From DYEC01 sp034434695 (lineage in GTDB: Bacteria; Chloroflexota; Anaerolineae; Anaerolineales; Anaerolineaceae), in NCBI GenBank assembly GCA_034434695.1, contig DAOTYY010000112.1, positions 21,422-85,421 on the forward strand: a stretch of DNA of 64,000 nt. The letters run 5' to 3'. Each line of letters starts with the position of its first letter. The first letter of the stretch is position 1. This document shows positions 1 through 8,889 of this stretch, in pieces. A program made the position numbers and the translations under genes. Below the pieces are notes generated by a model that made no database searches, had not been told where the DNA came from, and saw only the letters and a list, made by a program, of their open reading frames with translations.

Positions 1-28
1 TGCGTTAAGAAATTTTTGCAACCCCGGA

Positions 29-751
29 TTATTCATCCAGTAAGCCAAGCCGCTTCAGCGCGTCCAGAGCTGCTGCTTTCGTAGCCAGTTGCTTGCTTGA
101 CCCGCTACCACTGCCATATACTACCCCATCAATCAAAACATCCACATCAAACATTTTCGAGTGGTCTGGTCCACTGGCTGAGCGCGTCACATACTGTGGT
201 GTTGACAATCCCTGTCCCTGTGCCCATTCCTGCAAACTGGATTTCGGATCTTCGTTCTTGTGATGAAGCAAGACATCCTCTGCCGCTTCTTCCAGCAGCG
301 GAAACAGGAATTTTTGAACAGCCTCAAGACCTGCATCCAGATATAGCGCACCGATAACCGCCTCAAATGTGTCGCACAGTAAGGCAGTGCGCTCACGTCC
401 TCCAGCCTGAATCTCGCCACGACCCAACCGCATTGCCCGCCCCAAATCAAGTTTGCGAGCAAAATGAGCCAGTTGCTCAGTATGCACCAGTGCCGACCGC
501 ATTCGCGTCAGATCACCCTCGGGCATTTCGGGATACAAATGATACAACCAGGCACCAACCACGAAATCCAAAACCGCATCCCCAAGAAACTCCAGGCGTT
601 CATTATCCTCAAGCGCTTCTGGATGCTCATTGAGATAGGAGCGATGCGTCAACGCACGGCTGAGCAACAACCAATCACTGAACTGCAAACCCAAACGTCG
701 CGCCAGCTCTTCAGGCTGCTCTGTAATAGTGGAATTCACCTTTTGATCCAT
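29..751 (-). CDS. rnc: Ribonuclease III
   Basis: Double-strand-specific endoribonuclease that processes rRNA precursors and structured RNAs in the cytoplasm. The 240-residue protein has the RNase III signature NERLEFLGD at about residues 50-58, the second catalytic helix CDTFEAVIGALYLDAG, and a C-terminal dsRNA-binding domain starting near EDPKSSLQEW. I start it at 751 because GAGGAA sits just upstream there; the reading frame is open to 835 but the extra N-terminal residues do not resemble the family. It lies 113 nt downstream of the moaC-moaDE pair on the same strand and may be cotranscribed with it. Identification is secure. Confidence 0.96.
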   Translation of the reverse strand: MDQKVNSTITEQPEELARRLGLQFSDWLLLSRALTHRSYLNEHPEALEDNERLEFLGDAVLDFVVGAWLYHLYPEMPEGDLTRMRSALVHTEQLAHFARKLDLGRAMRLGRGEIQAGGRERTALLCDTFEAVIGALYLDAGLEAVQKFLFPLLEEAAEDVLLHHKNEDPKSSLQEWAQGQGLSTPQYVTRSASGPDHSKMFDVDVLIDGVVYGSGSGSSKQLATKAAALDALKRLGLLDE

Positions 752-864
752 GAGTTCCTCCCCGAACTCAGGGACCGCCAGCCACCCGCCAAAAACCAGA
801 GTGGCTGGCGGTCCGTCAGTTCGCTCAATCATCACAGGCTAATTTTAAATCAAAAATTTCGTCT

Positions 865-1566
865 TCAGTCATCTCTACCTGGAATGTAATGACCTTCTAC
901 CCACTCCTCCCCGTGGGGTCCGATTTCTTTTTTCCAAACCGGTACAATTTCCTTCAGACGGTCAATACCATAACGGGCAGCTTCAAATACGCCGCTATCA
1001 CGATGCGCGGCAGAACAAGCGATAATCACCGTTGGCATGCCGGGTTTTAACAAACCAATCCGTTGCACCATTACAATCCCCTGCACTTCAGGCCAGCGCT
1101 GACGAATTTCCGCAGCAATCTGCGCCATTTTCATTTCTGCCATCTGGTTGTACGCCTCATATTCCAGTGAGGTTGTCTGACGCGGATTGTCGCGCGTTGT
1201 GACGCCACGCACAAATCCAGTAAACATGCACACCGCGCCGGTTTCTGGAGAGACAATTCCAGCAACGAGTTCATCCAAATCAAGGTCTTCAGATGTGATC
1301 TTAAAAACTTCCAGATGACTGCCCCCGCCACTGACCGGTGGAAAGAGGGCAACTTCAGCGCCTTCAGGGATAATGTCGTCGTCTGCAGCAAAAGCATGAT
1401 TTATTGCCACTAAGGCGATTGGAAGATGAGGAATTAATGCCGGATATAGCACTCCCAGATTGTGTTTCAAATCACTCACCCGCCTGTGCTCATCCAATTC
1501 AACCGTCACGCTCTTACTCCCCACTTTGTCTCTCAAAGTCGCAAAAAACAAAACCTCTATTTTCAT
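865..1566 (-). CDS. Fused molybdopterin synthase, MoaD-MoaE
   Basis: Both subunits of molybdopterin synthase, which inserts two sulfurs into cyclic pyranopterin monophosphate during molybdenum cofactor synthesis. Residues 1-82 are a MoaD ubiquitin-like domain ending in the sulfur-carrier tail PPVSGGG. Residues from about 84 are MoaE, with EYEAYNQMAEMKM and RDSGVFEAARYGIDRLKEIVPVWKKE. The MoaD tail is buried in the fusion, so it probably must be cleaved after the glycines to form the thiocarboxylate. A similar fusion, MoaX of Mycobacterium tuberculosis, is known to need cleavage. The gene starts 7 nt after the moaC stop, so the two are an operon. Confidence 0.93.
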   Translation of the reverse strand: MKIEVLFFATLRDKVGSKSVTVELDEHRRVSDLKHNLGVLYPALIPHLPIALVAINHAFAADDDIIPEGAEVALFPPVSGGGSHLEVFKITSEDLDLDELVAGIVSPETGAVCMFTGFVRGVTTRDNPRQTTSLEYEAYNQMAEMKMAQIAAEIRQRWPEVQGIVMVQRIGLLKPGMPTVIIACSAAHRDSGVFEAARYGIDRLKEIVPVWKKEIGPHGEEWVEGHYIPGRDD

Positions 1567-1573
1567 CCTACAC

Positions 1574-2059
1574 CTACTCGTTAATCACATCACCACTACG
1601 CCCGCCGTGTTTTTCCACCAAGCGAATATTTTGAATGCGTCCGGTCTTCTCCACTGCCTTGACCATGTCATATACGGTTAAAGCCGCCACAGAAACAGCG
1701 GTCAGGGCTTCCATCTCTACTCCAGTCTTGCCAAATGTACGCACCCTTGCCATAATCTGCACGCCCGGAAGAGCATCGTCCAATTCCAACTGCACATCCA
1801 CCTGATAGATTGGTAAAGGATGACAAAGGGGGATCAGCTCATGGGTACGTTTGGCTGCCATAATACCGGCAATCTGCGCCACACCAAGCACATCGCCCTT
1901 TTTCATCAGTCCCTGACGCATAAGGTCAACTGTTTCAGGTTTGAGATGCACCTCGCCTCTGGCAATGGCAATCCGAACGGTATCGGCTTTATCGCCAACA
2001 TCCACCATGTGCGCTGCACCGTTTTCGTCAATATGAGTAAGCCTGTTTTCTTCTGACAT
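1574..2059 (-). CDS. moaC: Cyclic pyranopterin monophosphate synthase
   Basis: Acts with MoaA in the first stage of molybdenum cofactor synthesis, converting the 3',8-cyclo-GTP intermediate to cyclic pyranopterin monophosphate. The protein, about 161 residues, shows the family blocks VDVGDKADTVRIAIARGEV, KGDVLGVAQIAGIMAAKRT, LIPLCHPLPI and GVEMEALTAVSVAALTVYDM. I chose the ATG at 2059; a TTG two codons earlier is also open. A TATAAT box ends only 6 nt before this ATG and there is no Shine-Dalgarno sequence, which points to a leaderless message. First gene of the moaC-moaDE operon; moaA is not in the window. Confidence 0.95.
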   Translation of the reverse strand: MSEENRLTHIDENGAAHMVDVGDKADTVRIAIARGEVHLKPETVDLMRQGLMKKGDVLGVAQIAGIMAAKRTHELIPLCHPLPIYQVDVQLELDDALPGVQIMARVRTFGKTGVEMEALTAVSVAALTVYDMVKAVEKTGRIQNIRLVEKHGGRSGDVINE

Positions 2060-2065
2060 GCCCAA

Positions 2066-2071
2066 ATTATA
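2066..2071 (-). promoter_or_regulatory. -10 box of moaC, leaderless type
   Basis: TATAAT on the minus strand, 6 nt before the moaC ATG. Transcription would start at or next to the start codon. No convincing -35 box is visible. Confidence 0.6.
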
Positions 2072-2100
2072 CCCTGTCTGAACCCCTCAAAGCTAAGACC

Positions 2101-2109
2101 TGATATAAT
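2101..2109 (+). promoter_or_regulatory. Extended -10 promoter of scpA, leaderless type
   Basis: TGATATAAT is an exact extended -10 (TGn-TATAAT), 7 nt before the GTG start of scpA and divergent from the moaC promoter 30 nt away. No Shine-Dalgarno sequence lies between box and start codon. Confidence 0.65.
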
Positions 2110-2116
2110 CTTCTGC

Positions 2117-2902
2117 GTGAGTTTTCAAATTGCTGCTCAACATGTAGAAGGGTATCAGGTCAGCACAGATGTCTATGAAGGGCCGCTCGACCTTTTGCTA
2201 AGCCTGATCGAACGCGCTGAGCTGGACATCACTACACTTGCATTAGCACAGGTCACCGACCAGTATCTGGCTCATCTGCAAAATGTGCAGGAACGCAACC
2301 CGGATGAGGTTTCAGCTTTTTTGGTTATTGCTGCGCGTTTGTTACAAATTAAGTCTTCTGTATTACTACCCAAACCTGCAATGGTGACACAACCTTCTGA
2401 CGAAGAAGACCCGGGTGAGGCACTAGCACGCCAGCTCATCCAATACAGACGCTTTAAACAGCTTGCCGGCTGGCTGGCAGAGCGCGAAGCGCGCGGTCTG
2501 CGTACCTACCTGCGCGTGGCTTCTCCGCCAGTAAAGGTCTCGGCAAAATTGGACCTGAGTGGCTGGACGCTGGAGGACTTGGTAAGAACGGCTCGCGAAG
2601 TGCTGGGACACCAAAATAGCTTTACCAATCTTAGCAAGGTAGTTGCGATGCCTCACATCACCATCCGGGAACGTATTCATACTATTCTGCAGGTTCTCAA
2701 ACACCAAAAGATAGCCAGCTTTCGCTCCATGCTGCTATCCCATAACCGAATGGAAGTCGTCATCACTTTTCTTGCAATGCTGGAACTGATCAAGCGGCGC
2801 GTTATTGAGGCACAACAATCCATCCTGTTTGGTGACATCCAGCTTCAGCCCACAGGAGATTTGGATGAGAAAGAGGTTGGCGCATCCGAATTCGGCGAAT
2901 AA
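2117..2902 (+). CDS. scpA: Segregation and condensation protein A
   Basis: Kleisin subunit that bridges the SMC ATPase heads and binds ScpB during chromosome condensation and segregation. The 261-residue length and the N-terminal block YEGPLDLLLSLIERAELDITTLALAQVTDQYL are typical, as is the C-terminal winged helix (TFLAMLELIKRRVIEAQQ) that contacts the SMC head. It starts with GTG directly after an extended -10 box. ScpB normally sits next to ScpA in many bacteria but is absent here. The last codons form a hairpin with the sequence just after the stop. Confidence 0.94.
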   Translation: MSFQIAAQHVEGYQVSTDVYEGPLDLLLSLIERAELDITTLALAQVTDQYLAHLQNVQERNPDEVSAFLVIAARLLQIKSSVLLPKPAMVTQPSDEEDPGEALARQLIQYRRFKQLAGWLAEREARGLRTYLRVASPPVKVSAKLDLSGWTLEDLVRTAREVLGHQNSFTNLSKVVAMPHITIRERIHTILQVLKHQKIASFRSMLLSHNRMEVVITFLAMLELIKRRVIEAQQSILFGDIQLQPTGDLDEKEVGASEFGE

Positions 2903-2912
2903 AGCCAACCTC
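2873..2912 (+). terminator. Hairpin at the scpA stop codon
   Basis: GAGGTTGGC at 2873-2881 pairs perfectly with GCCAACCTC at 2904-2912, enclosing the scpA stop. There is no T-run after it, so it may be an mRNA 3' stabiliser, not an intrinsic terminator. Confidence 0.4.
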
Positions 2913-2945
2913 TCTAATGAAGCATAACAACCATCTTGTGCCACG

Positions 2946-3140
2946 CTATTCGGCTGGAATAATCAGCCATAACAGAATATAAGGCAATAGTCCTGGTACA
3001 CCTCCGGGTAACAGCGCAATAAAGAATGCTAGACGAAACCAAAAAGCACTAATCCCGAAGAATTCTGCCAGTCCACCGCAAACCCCCGCAATCATCCGAT
3101 TACGGCGTGATCGCCGCAGAACATGTTGTGTTGTATTCAT
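2946..3140 (-). CDS. PspC-domain small membrane protein
   Basis: A protein of about 64 residues: a basic start (LRRSRRNR), then the PspC signature MIAGVCGGLAEFFGIS, then two hydrophobic stretches ending in a PYILLWLIIPAE-type tail. PspC-like proteins sit in the inner membrane and in some bacteria sense envelope stress, but small stand-alone versions like this are uncharacterised. I start it at 3140, where GAAAGGG is placed upstream; an ATG eight codons earlier at 3164 is also open. It converges with scpA and stands alone, so its role cannot be inferred from neighbours. Confidence 0.8.
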   Translation of the reverse strand: MNTTQHVLRRSRRNRMIAGVCGGLAEFFGISAFWFRLAFFIALLPGGVPGLLPYILLWLIIPAE

Positions 3141-3210
3141 GTTTTTGCCCTTTCTTTCGCTCATTCGCGTTCCACCCCAATATACGAAGAAAGAGCGGTT
3201 CTGGTCGCGC

Positions 3211-4155
3211 CTAACTTCCCCGGTTTATCTGCTCGCTAATTTCATCCAGGATTTGCACCTCTTCATCGTTCAGACGCCATCCTAATGCGCCAGCATTCTG
3301 CTCAACCTGCTCAAAGGTCTTTGCTCCCGGAATGGGCAATGCGCCTTTACATAAAACCCAGTTCAATGCAACCTGAGCCGGGGTTTTATCGCCATGATTT
3401 GCCCCAATTCTGCGCAACTGGACAATCAACGGTTGAATTCGCTCAAGATATTTACGCGAGAAACGACCACCTCGCGTACCTCGCGGCGGATGTTCTGGCG
3501 TGTATTTTCCAGTCAACAACCCCATGGCTAGAGGACTGTAGGCAATCACTGTAACACCCAATTCTTGACACAGTTTGAGCAACCCATTCTTTTCAATTTC
3601 CCGGTTCAAGAGATGATATTCCACCTGATTTGAAGCCAGAGCAACCCCGTGACGCGCCAGCGCTTCATAAGCCCTTTGTGTCTGCTGGCAATTAAAATTT
3701 GAAACACCAATCGCCGCGGTCAACCCCGCCTGATGAGCATCCAGCATGGCAGACATCCAGGTTTCCACCGTCAATGGCGGCAAAGGAAAGTGAATCTGAT
3801 AAAGATCAACCCGGCTCAATCCCAGGCGGTTCAAGCTATGACGCAAAGCCCGCATCAGACTGGAGCGGCTCAGCCGCCACGGAAAAGGCATAAATTTGGT
3901 CGCCACTTTGACAGAGACGCCGCTTTCTCGGATAAATTTCCCCAATATCTTTTCGGATAAGCCCAACCCATAAACCTCAGCAGTGTCAAAGAACGTGACA
4001 CCTAATGCCAAAGAACGCTCGAATGCGGCGCGCAAGTCGCTCTCCGAATAGCCACGTCCATATCCCCAGACCATCCGATCCCCCCATGCCCAACATCCAA
4101 TTCCAAATTCAACTCCTTCAAATACCGGATGCTTCTTTGAGAAAGGCTGATCCAT
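3211..4155 (-). CDS. Aldo/keto reductase
   Basis: NAD(P)H-dependent oxidoreductase with a TIM-barrel fold. The expected tetrad is present: Asp and Tyr in FFDTAEVYGLGLSEKILG, Lys in VKVATKF, His in LYQIHFPLP. The C-terminal cofactor region is GALPIPGAKTFEQVEQN. Length (314 residues) is normal. Start supported by GGAGG five bases upstream. It is the last gene of a tight minus-strand cluster with a glycosidase-like protein (10 nt gap) and a GT2 glycosyltransferase, so a sugar or sugar-derived carbonyl substrate is plausible, but the substrate cannot be read from sequence. Confidence 0.9.
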   Translation of the reverse strand: MDQPFSKKHPVFEGVEFGIGCWAWGDRMVWGYGRGYSESDLRAAFERSLALGVTFFDTAEVYGLGLSEKILGKFIRESGVSVKVATKFMPFPWRLSRSSLMRALRHSLNRLGLSRVDLYQIHFPLPPLTVETWMSAMLDAHQAGLTAAIGVSNFNCQQTQRAYEALARHGVALASNQVEYHLLNREIEKNGLLKLCQELGVTVIAYSPLAMGLLTGKYTPEHPPRGTRGGRFSRKYLERIQPLIVQLRRIGANHGDKTPAQVALNWVLCKGALPIPGAKTFEQVEQNAGALGWRLNDEEVQILDEISEQINRGS

Positions 4156-4164
4156 GTCATCCTC

Positions 4165-5499
4165 CTATTCCACCGGGCCGCCACCCGGATGAATAAAGAC
4201 TTCATTTTGTTCAGAGACTACTGCTGAGGCTGGTTTTACAGAAATCAGATCATCAAAAAGAGGCAGTTTGCCGGTTCGAACCGCCGCCTCTGCGAAGAGA
4301 AAAGAAGAAGCAGACCATGCCTGCTTGGGATACCCCATTGGATGTCCGGTTTCACCATGCAACCACTCATTAAATTCCCAACTATTTTGACGATTAGCTT
4401 CTGCCAGCAAAATCAACAAGCGCTCAGCTTCTGCGTACCATTTTCGCTGCACCAGAGCCGCCACATGAAACCCACCGATCATTGGCCAAATACCGCCGTT
4501 ATGATACTGATGAGGCAGATTCAAATTGCGGCTACGATAATACTCACGCCAGTTTGCCTCGCCCGGATAAATGGGAGGATGGATTGCCTTCGTTGGAAAC
4601 GGCTTTGCCATCCCTACTTGCTCCATATAGCGCAAAATATGCCAGGAACGATGCCCATCAGCAATACCACATAAGATTGCCAGCAAATTCGCCAGACTGT
4701 CACACCAATCTCCATATTCGCGAAAAGCCAGCCAAGGCAGGTAGAACGGTCGGCTGGAAATCGTTCCAACATTGTGATACAACATGAACCATTCCAAACG
4801 AATAGTTTTGAGCTTCTCCAGATGTTCAGCAAAATGCGCCGCCACCCAACACCGATCAATCCAGAACAACAAATTGATGCGTTCATGAATACAGGCTGCG
4901 TCCGCCTGACAGGCTGGCCGCTCAATCCGGTTTGGCATTTTCTTGCTCATTTCCTGATATGCCAGTGAAGCAGCATAATATAGCGTGTTATCATACAAGG
5001 TATTGTAACGTACTGCAAGCAAATCCATCCAGTTGCCTGCCTCAGGGATTTCCAGCAAGCCGCAACCATTGGAGTCCTGATAATCCAACCAAAGCATGGC
5101 TTTTTGGATAATTTCCCAATTTTTTGTCAGAAAATCATCGTCACCGCTCAATCTGTTGTATAAGTAATGTCCCAAGATAAACCACAGGTTTGAGTCCATT
5201 GCCCCTGCGTTTTCAGTGCTGATATAGCCGGTATCCGGATTAACATTCAACGGAATCAAGCCAAATGATGATTGATGATTTCCTAGCGTTTCCAGGGACG
5301 CTTTTGCAGCTTTGATTAATTCCGTCTCGCCACTGGCAGCCGCGCCCAAAAACGTTACCATGCTGTCCCTGCCCCACACCTGAGGATACCCCGCTGCTAG
5401 CGCTGAAGCGCGGAAGCCAGCAGGGGTAACGCAGCTAAATAGCACTTCCAGAGCGTGCTCACGAGCTTCCAAAATCAATTGTTGCTGGGATTTCTTCAT
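4165..5499 (-). CDS. Six-hairpin glycoside hydrolase-like protein
   Basis: A 444-residue protein resembling (alpha/alpha)6-barrel carbohydrate enzymes of the amylo-alpha-1,6-glucosidase / neutral invertase type. Family-like stretches are GYPQVWGRDSMVTFLGAA near residue 37, DTGYISTENAGAMDSNLWF, NWMDLLAVRYNTLYDNTLYY and YHNGGIWPMIGGFH. There is no signal peptide, so it should act in the cytoplasm. Start supported by GAGGTGA upstream. It sits between an aldo/keto reductase and a GT2 glycosyltransferase with short gaps, which suggests a shared glycoconjugate or storage-sugar pathway. Exact specificity (debranching, invertase or other) is not determinable here. Confidence 0.78.
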   Translation of the reverse strand: MKKSQQQLILEAREHALEVLFSCVTPAGFRASALAAGYPQVWGRDSMVTFLGAAASGETELIKAAKASLETLGNHQSSFGLIPLNVNPDTGYISTENAGAMDSNLWFILGHYLYNRLSGDDDFLTKNWEIIQKAMLWLDYQDSNGCGLLEIPEAGNWMDLLAVRYNTLYDNTLYYAASLAYQEMSKKMPNRIERPACQADAACIHERINLLFWIDRCWVAAHFAEHLEKLKTIRLEWFMLYHNVGTISSRPFYLPWLAFREYGDWCDSLANLLAILCGIADGHRSWHILRYMEQVGMAKPFPTKAIHPPIYPGEANWREYYRSRNLNLPHQYHNGGIWPMIGGFHVAALVQRKWYAEAERLLILLAEANRQNSWEFNEWLHGETGHPMGYPKQAWSASSFLFAEAAVRTGKLPLFDDLISVKPASAVVSEQNEVFIHPGGGPVE

Positions 5500-5514
5500 C
5501 GCTCACCTCAAGTA

Positions 5515-6195
5515 TCAGCGTTTCAAACGCCTTCTTGTTTGCCAGACCAAACGAAAGTAATGATATACATGACGCAACGGTCGAATGTGTGATTTCTCGT
5601 CGGCGTAAATCGTCCGAATCGGAACCCAATCCAGCGAATAACCGCGCTGCAGGCAAACTACAATCATGTCCACCTCAAACTCAAATCCCCCTTCCTGACT
5701 GCTCAACATAGCTTCCATGAGGCGGTTACTGACCAACCGATAACCGGATTGGTTATCCGGAACATATTTCCCTGCCGCCCATGAAAACAAATAACGCCCA
5801 ATGGTATTCGTCGTTCTACGAATCACCGGCATTTTGGAAAAATCCCGTAACCCAATGATCAAATCTGAATGTTCTTGGTGATAGGCTTTCAGGAAAAGTG
5901 GAATCTCCTGCGGGTCATGCTGACCATCGGCATCCAGCATCACCACTGCCTGAGCACCAGCTCCCAAAGCATAACGAAAGCCAGTACGCAAAGCCTCCCC
6001 CTTGCCCTGATTGGGCTGCTGACGGATCACGTATGCGCCGGCAGCCTCAGCATACTCAGCAGTGCGATCCCGAGAGCCATCATCTACCACCACAACCGAC
6101 AGATAGGCGCGCGCCTGTTCAACAACGCGAGCAATATGTTTTTCTTCATTGTAGGCAGGAATTAAAGCCAGAATCTTTTCAGTATCAATGCTCAT
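5515..6195 (-). CDS. Family 2 glycosyltransferase
   Basis: GT-A fold sugar transferase, 226 residues. It opens with ILALIPAYNEEKHIARVV, has the nucleotide-binding VVVVDDGSRDRTAEYA, and a DxD metal site in VVMLDADGQHDP. It resembles dolichol-phosphate-mannose-synthase-like enzymes but lacks the C-terminal membrane segments of GtrB types, so it is probably peripheral at the membrane. GAGAAGAA lies upstream of the ATG. First gene of the three-gene cluster with the glycosidase-like protein and the aldo/keto reductase. Confidence 0.88.
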   Translation of the reverse strand: MSIDTEKILALIPAYNEEKHIARVVEQARAYLSVVVVDDGSRDRTAEYAEAAGAYVIRQQPNQGKGEALRTGFRYALGAGAQAVVMLDADGQHDPQEIPLFLKAYHQEHSDLIIGLRDFSKMPVIRRTTNTIGRYLFSWAAGKYVPDNQSGYRLVSNRLMEAMLSSQEGGFEFEVDMIVVCLQRGYSLDWVPIRTIYADEKSHIRPLRHVYHYFRLVWQTRRRLKR

Positions 6196-6250
6196 TGTCT
6201 TCTTCTCGTTAACGTCCGATTCCGCATTCTAATTGTACATCAATTCCCCC

Positions 6251-6279
6251 TTGCTGAAATGGTGATGCCAATTTAGAAT
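6251..6279 (+). promoter_or_regulatory. Promoter of mutS, leaderless type
   Basis: TTGCTG (6251-6256), 17 nt spacer, TAGAAT (6274-6279), with the mutS ATG 8 nt after the -10 box. The predicted start of transcription falls at the ATG; no Shine-Dalgarno sequence is present. Confidence 0.7.
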
Positions 6280-6287
6280 GTTAGTGT

Positions 6288-8861
6288 ATGTCTGAAGATG
6301 TCACTCCAATCCGACAGCAATACCTGAAAATCAAACGACAATATCCGCACGCCATTCTCTTCTTTCGGTTGGGGGATTTTTACGAAACCTTTGATGAGGA
6401 TGCGCACATCACTTCTCGCGAGCTGGATATTGTACTCACCTCGCGAAACGTTGCCAAAGGGGTACGCGTCCCGATGGCCGGAATTCCTTACCACGCGGTT
6501 GAGAATTATCTGGCACGGTTGATTGAAAAAGGCTATCACGTTGCCATTTGCGAGCAGGTTGGCGACCAGCCCACACGCGGATTATTCCCACGCCAGGTTG
6601 TCCGTGTCGTTACCCCGGGGACAGTCGTTGAACCTGGTATGCTCCACAGCGACCGCAATAACTATCTAGTCAGTTTCGTGATTCAGGAAAACTTGGCTGG
6701 GTTGGCTTATGTGGATATTACAACAGGAGAATTTTCTACCAGTGAATTGAGCGGCGAAGATATCCGGGCTGTATTACGGGCAGAACTGGTGCGCCTGAAA
6801 CCTGCAGAGATCCTGATACCCGAAGGAACTGCATTACCTGAAGAAAGTCCAGGTTCTATAACAAAATGGCCTATCTGGCGCTTTGAGCTGAGCCGTTGTC
6901 AGGAAACTCTCTTGCGGCATTTTCAGGTTGCAGCTTTGGATGGCTTTGGCTTGCGTGGCAAGGTATTGTCCATCCGAGCCGCTGGCGGTATCCTCCAGTA
7001 CCTGCAGGAAACCCAGCCTGCAGCGCTTTCACTGCTGACCACCCTCTCGACGTACTCGCTAAGCGAATTTATGGTTCTGGATGCCGCCACGCGAAGGAAC
7101 CTTGAATTGACTGAGACTATCCGCAGCGGAGAGGTTCAGGGGTCGCTGCTCGGCGTACTGGATCATACAGTTACCCCAATGGGAAAACGTCTGATGCGCC
7201 AATGGGTTAGTATGCCTCTGCTGGATTTATCTCCCATCCTGCGCCGCCAGCGGGGAGTGAAGTATCTGGTAGAAAATGGTTTGTTGCGCGCCGAATTGCG
7301 TCAGGCGCTTAAACCGCTGGCAGACCTAGAGAGACTGACAAACCGGGTGATTGCCAGTCACGCTACGCCGCGCGATCTGGCAGCCATGCGCGCCACATTG
7401 GCTGCCCTGCCTGCTATTCGCAAGATATTCAACAATCAAGAAACACCTCTCGAGCACATCCTGAGTAAATTACACCTCTGTTCCGAAGAACTTGCCCTGT
7501 TACAAACTGCCATTGTAGAAGACCCGCCAGCGACATTACAAAACAGTGGTGTTATCCAGCCGGGGTACTCGGCAGAGCTGGATCAAATCATCCAGGCTTC
7601 GCAACATGCCCGCGAGTGGATCGCTAATCTCGAAAATGTGGAACGAGAGCGTACCGGCATCAAATCGCTCAAAGTGGGTTACAACAAGGTTTTTGGATAC
7701 TACATTGAAGTTACAAACAGCAATGCCAGTCTGGTGCCGCCAGAATATATCCGCAAGCAGACTCTGGTTAATGCTGAACGATACATCACACCAGAAATGA
7801 AAGAATACGAAACGCTGGTACTCAATGCAGAAGAGCGTATTCGAGAAGTGGAAACGCGTCTGTTTCGCGAATTATGCCAGAAACTTGCCCGGTCCGCTCG
7901 GCAGCTACTGGAGACCGCCCGAAGCATTGCCGAACTGGATGCGCTTGCCTCGCTGGCGGAGGCGGCTGCGCTCAATGGTTACATCTGCCCAGAACTCAGC
8001 ATTGATACCCGTCTGGAAATTCGCGATGGTCGCCATCCTGTGGTAGAGAAAACATTGACCGGTGAACGCTTTGTTCCTAATGACGCAATTTTTGAGCCTG
8101 GTGAGATTATCCGTATCATTACTGGTCCAAATATGAGCGGTAAAAGTACTTTCCTGCGCCAAGTGGCGCTAATCGTCCTTATGGCGCAGATGGGAAGTTA
8201 TGTTCCTGCCTCTTCTGCTCACATTGGATTGGTAGATCGTATTTTTACCCGAATCGGTGCTCAGGACGAAATTCACGCCGGACAGTCCACTTTCATGGTG
8301 GAAATGATCGAAACCGCCAACATTCTGAACCACGCCACAGAACGCAGCCTGCTCATTCTCGATGAAATCGGACGCGGTACAAGCACTTATGATGGAGTTT
8401 CAATCGCTTGGGCAACCGTCGAGTTTATCCACAACCATCCCAGTCTGCGCGCTCGCACCCTATTTGCCACGCACTATCACGAGCTTACCCAGCTCAGCGA
8501 GCTGCTCCCCGGCGTGCGTAACTATAATGTCGCCGTGACCGAATCAGAGGGTCATGTTGTCTTTTTGCATAGAATTGTACCGGGTGGAGCGGATCGTTCT
8601 TATGGTATCCACGTGGCGCAATTGGCTGGTCTGCCGCGTCCGGTGATACAGCGCGCTGCGTCCATCCTTAAGCAATTGGAAGCATCTTCAGGAAAAGCCG
8701 TGCAAATCCAGCCAGATACAGCCCAACAAATGGCACTTTTTCCGGAAACCAATCCTCTGCTGGAAGAATTGGAAGCATTAGATATTAATACACTTTCCCC
8801 TATTGAAGCGCTTAACAAGCTTTATGAATGGAAAAGACGTTTTCTGGATGGAAAAGGTTAA
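6288..8861 (+). CDS. mutS: DNA mismatch repair protein MutS
   Basis: Recognises mismatches and starts repair with MutL. Domain I begins TPIRQQYLKIKRQYPHAILFFRLGDFYETF, including the mismatch-contacting Phe-x-Glu (FYE). The ATPase has P-loop GPNMSGKST (about residues 613-621), LILDEIGRGTSTYDG and TLFATHYHEL. Length 857 is full. Near residue 813, QQMALF resembles a sliding-clamp-binding peptide, as in the MutS tails of other bacteria. The mRNA appears leaderless. mutL is not in the window. Confidence 0.97.
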   Translation: MSEDVTPIRQQYLKIKRQYPHAILFFRLGDFYETFDEDAHITSRELDIVLTSRNVAKGVRVPMAGIPYHAVENYLARLIEKGYHVAICEQVGDQPTRGLFPRQVVRVVTPGTVVEPGMLHSDRNNYLVSFVIQENLAGLAYVDITTGEFSTSELSGEDIRAVLRAELVRLKPAEILIPEGTALPEESPGSITKWPIWRFELSRCQETLLRHFQVAALDGFGLRGKVLSIRAAGGILQYLQETQPAALSLLTTLSTYSLSEFMVLDAATRRNLELTETIRSGEVQGSLLGVLDHTVTPMGKRLMRQWVSMPLLDLSPILRRQRGVKYLVENGLLRAELRQALKPLADLERLTNRVIASHATPRDLAAMRATLAALPAIRKIFNNQETPLEHILSKLHLCSEELALLQTAIVEDPPATLQNSGVIQPGYSAELDQIIQASQHAREWIANLENVERERTGIKSLKVGYNKVFGYYIEVTNSNASLVPPEYIRKQTLVNAERYITPEMKEYETLVLNAEERIREVETRLFRELCQKLARSARQLLETARSIAELDALASLAEAAALNGYICPELSIDTRLEIRDGRHPVVEKTLTGERFVPNDAIFEPGEIIRIITGPNMSGKSTFLRQVALIVLMAQMGSYVPASSAHIGLVDRIFTRIGAQDEIHAGQSTFMVEMIETANILNHATERSLLILDEIGRGTSTYDGVSIAWATVEFIHNHPSLRARTLFATHYHELTQLSELLPGVRNYNVAVTESEGHVVFLHRIVPGGADRSYGIHVAQLAGLPRPVIQRAASILKQLEASSGKAVQIQPDTAQQMALFPETNPLLEELEALDINTLSPIEALNKLYEWKRRFLDGKG

Positions 8862-8889
8862 TTTTGTTTTTTAGCAGTATGGAGGAATG

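Noticed and set aside
4270..4290. GGTTCGAACC, resembling a tRNA T-arm
   Set aside because: It lies inside the glycosidase-like gene and no cloverleaf surrounds it.
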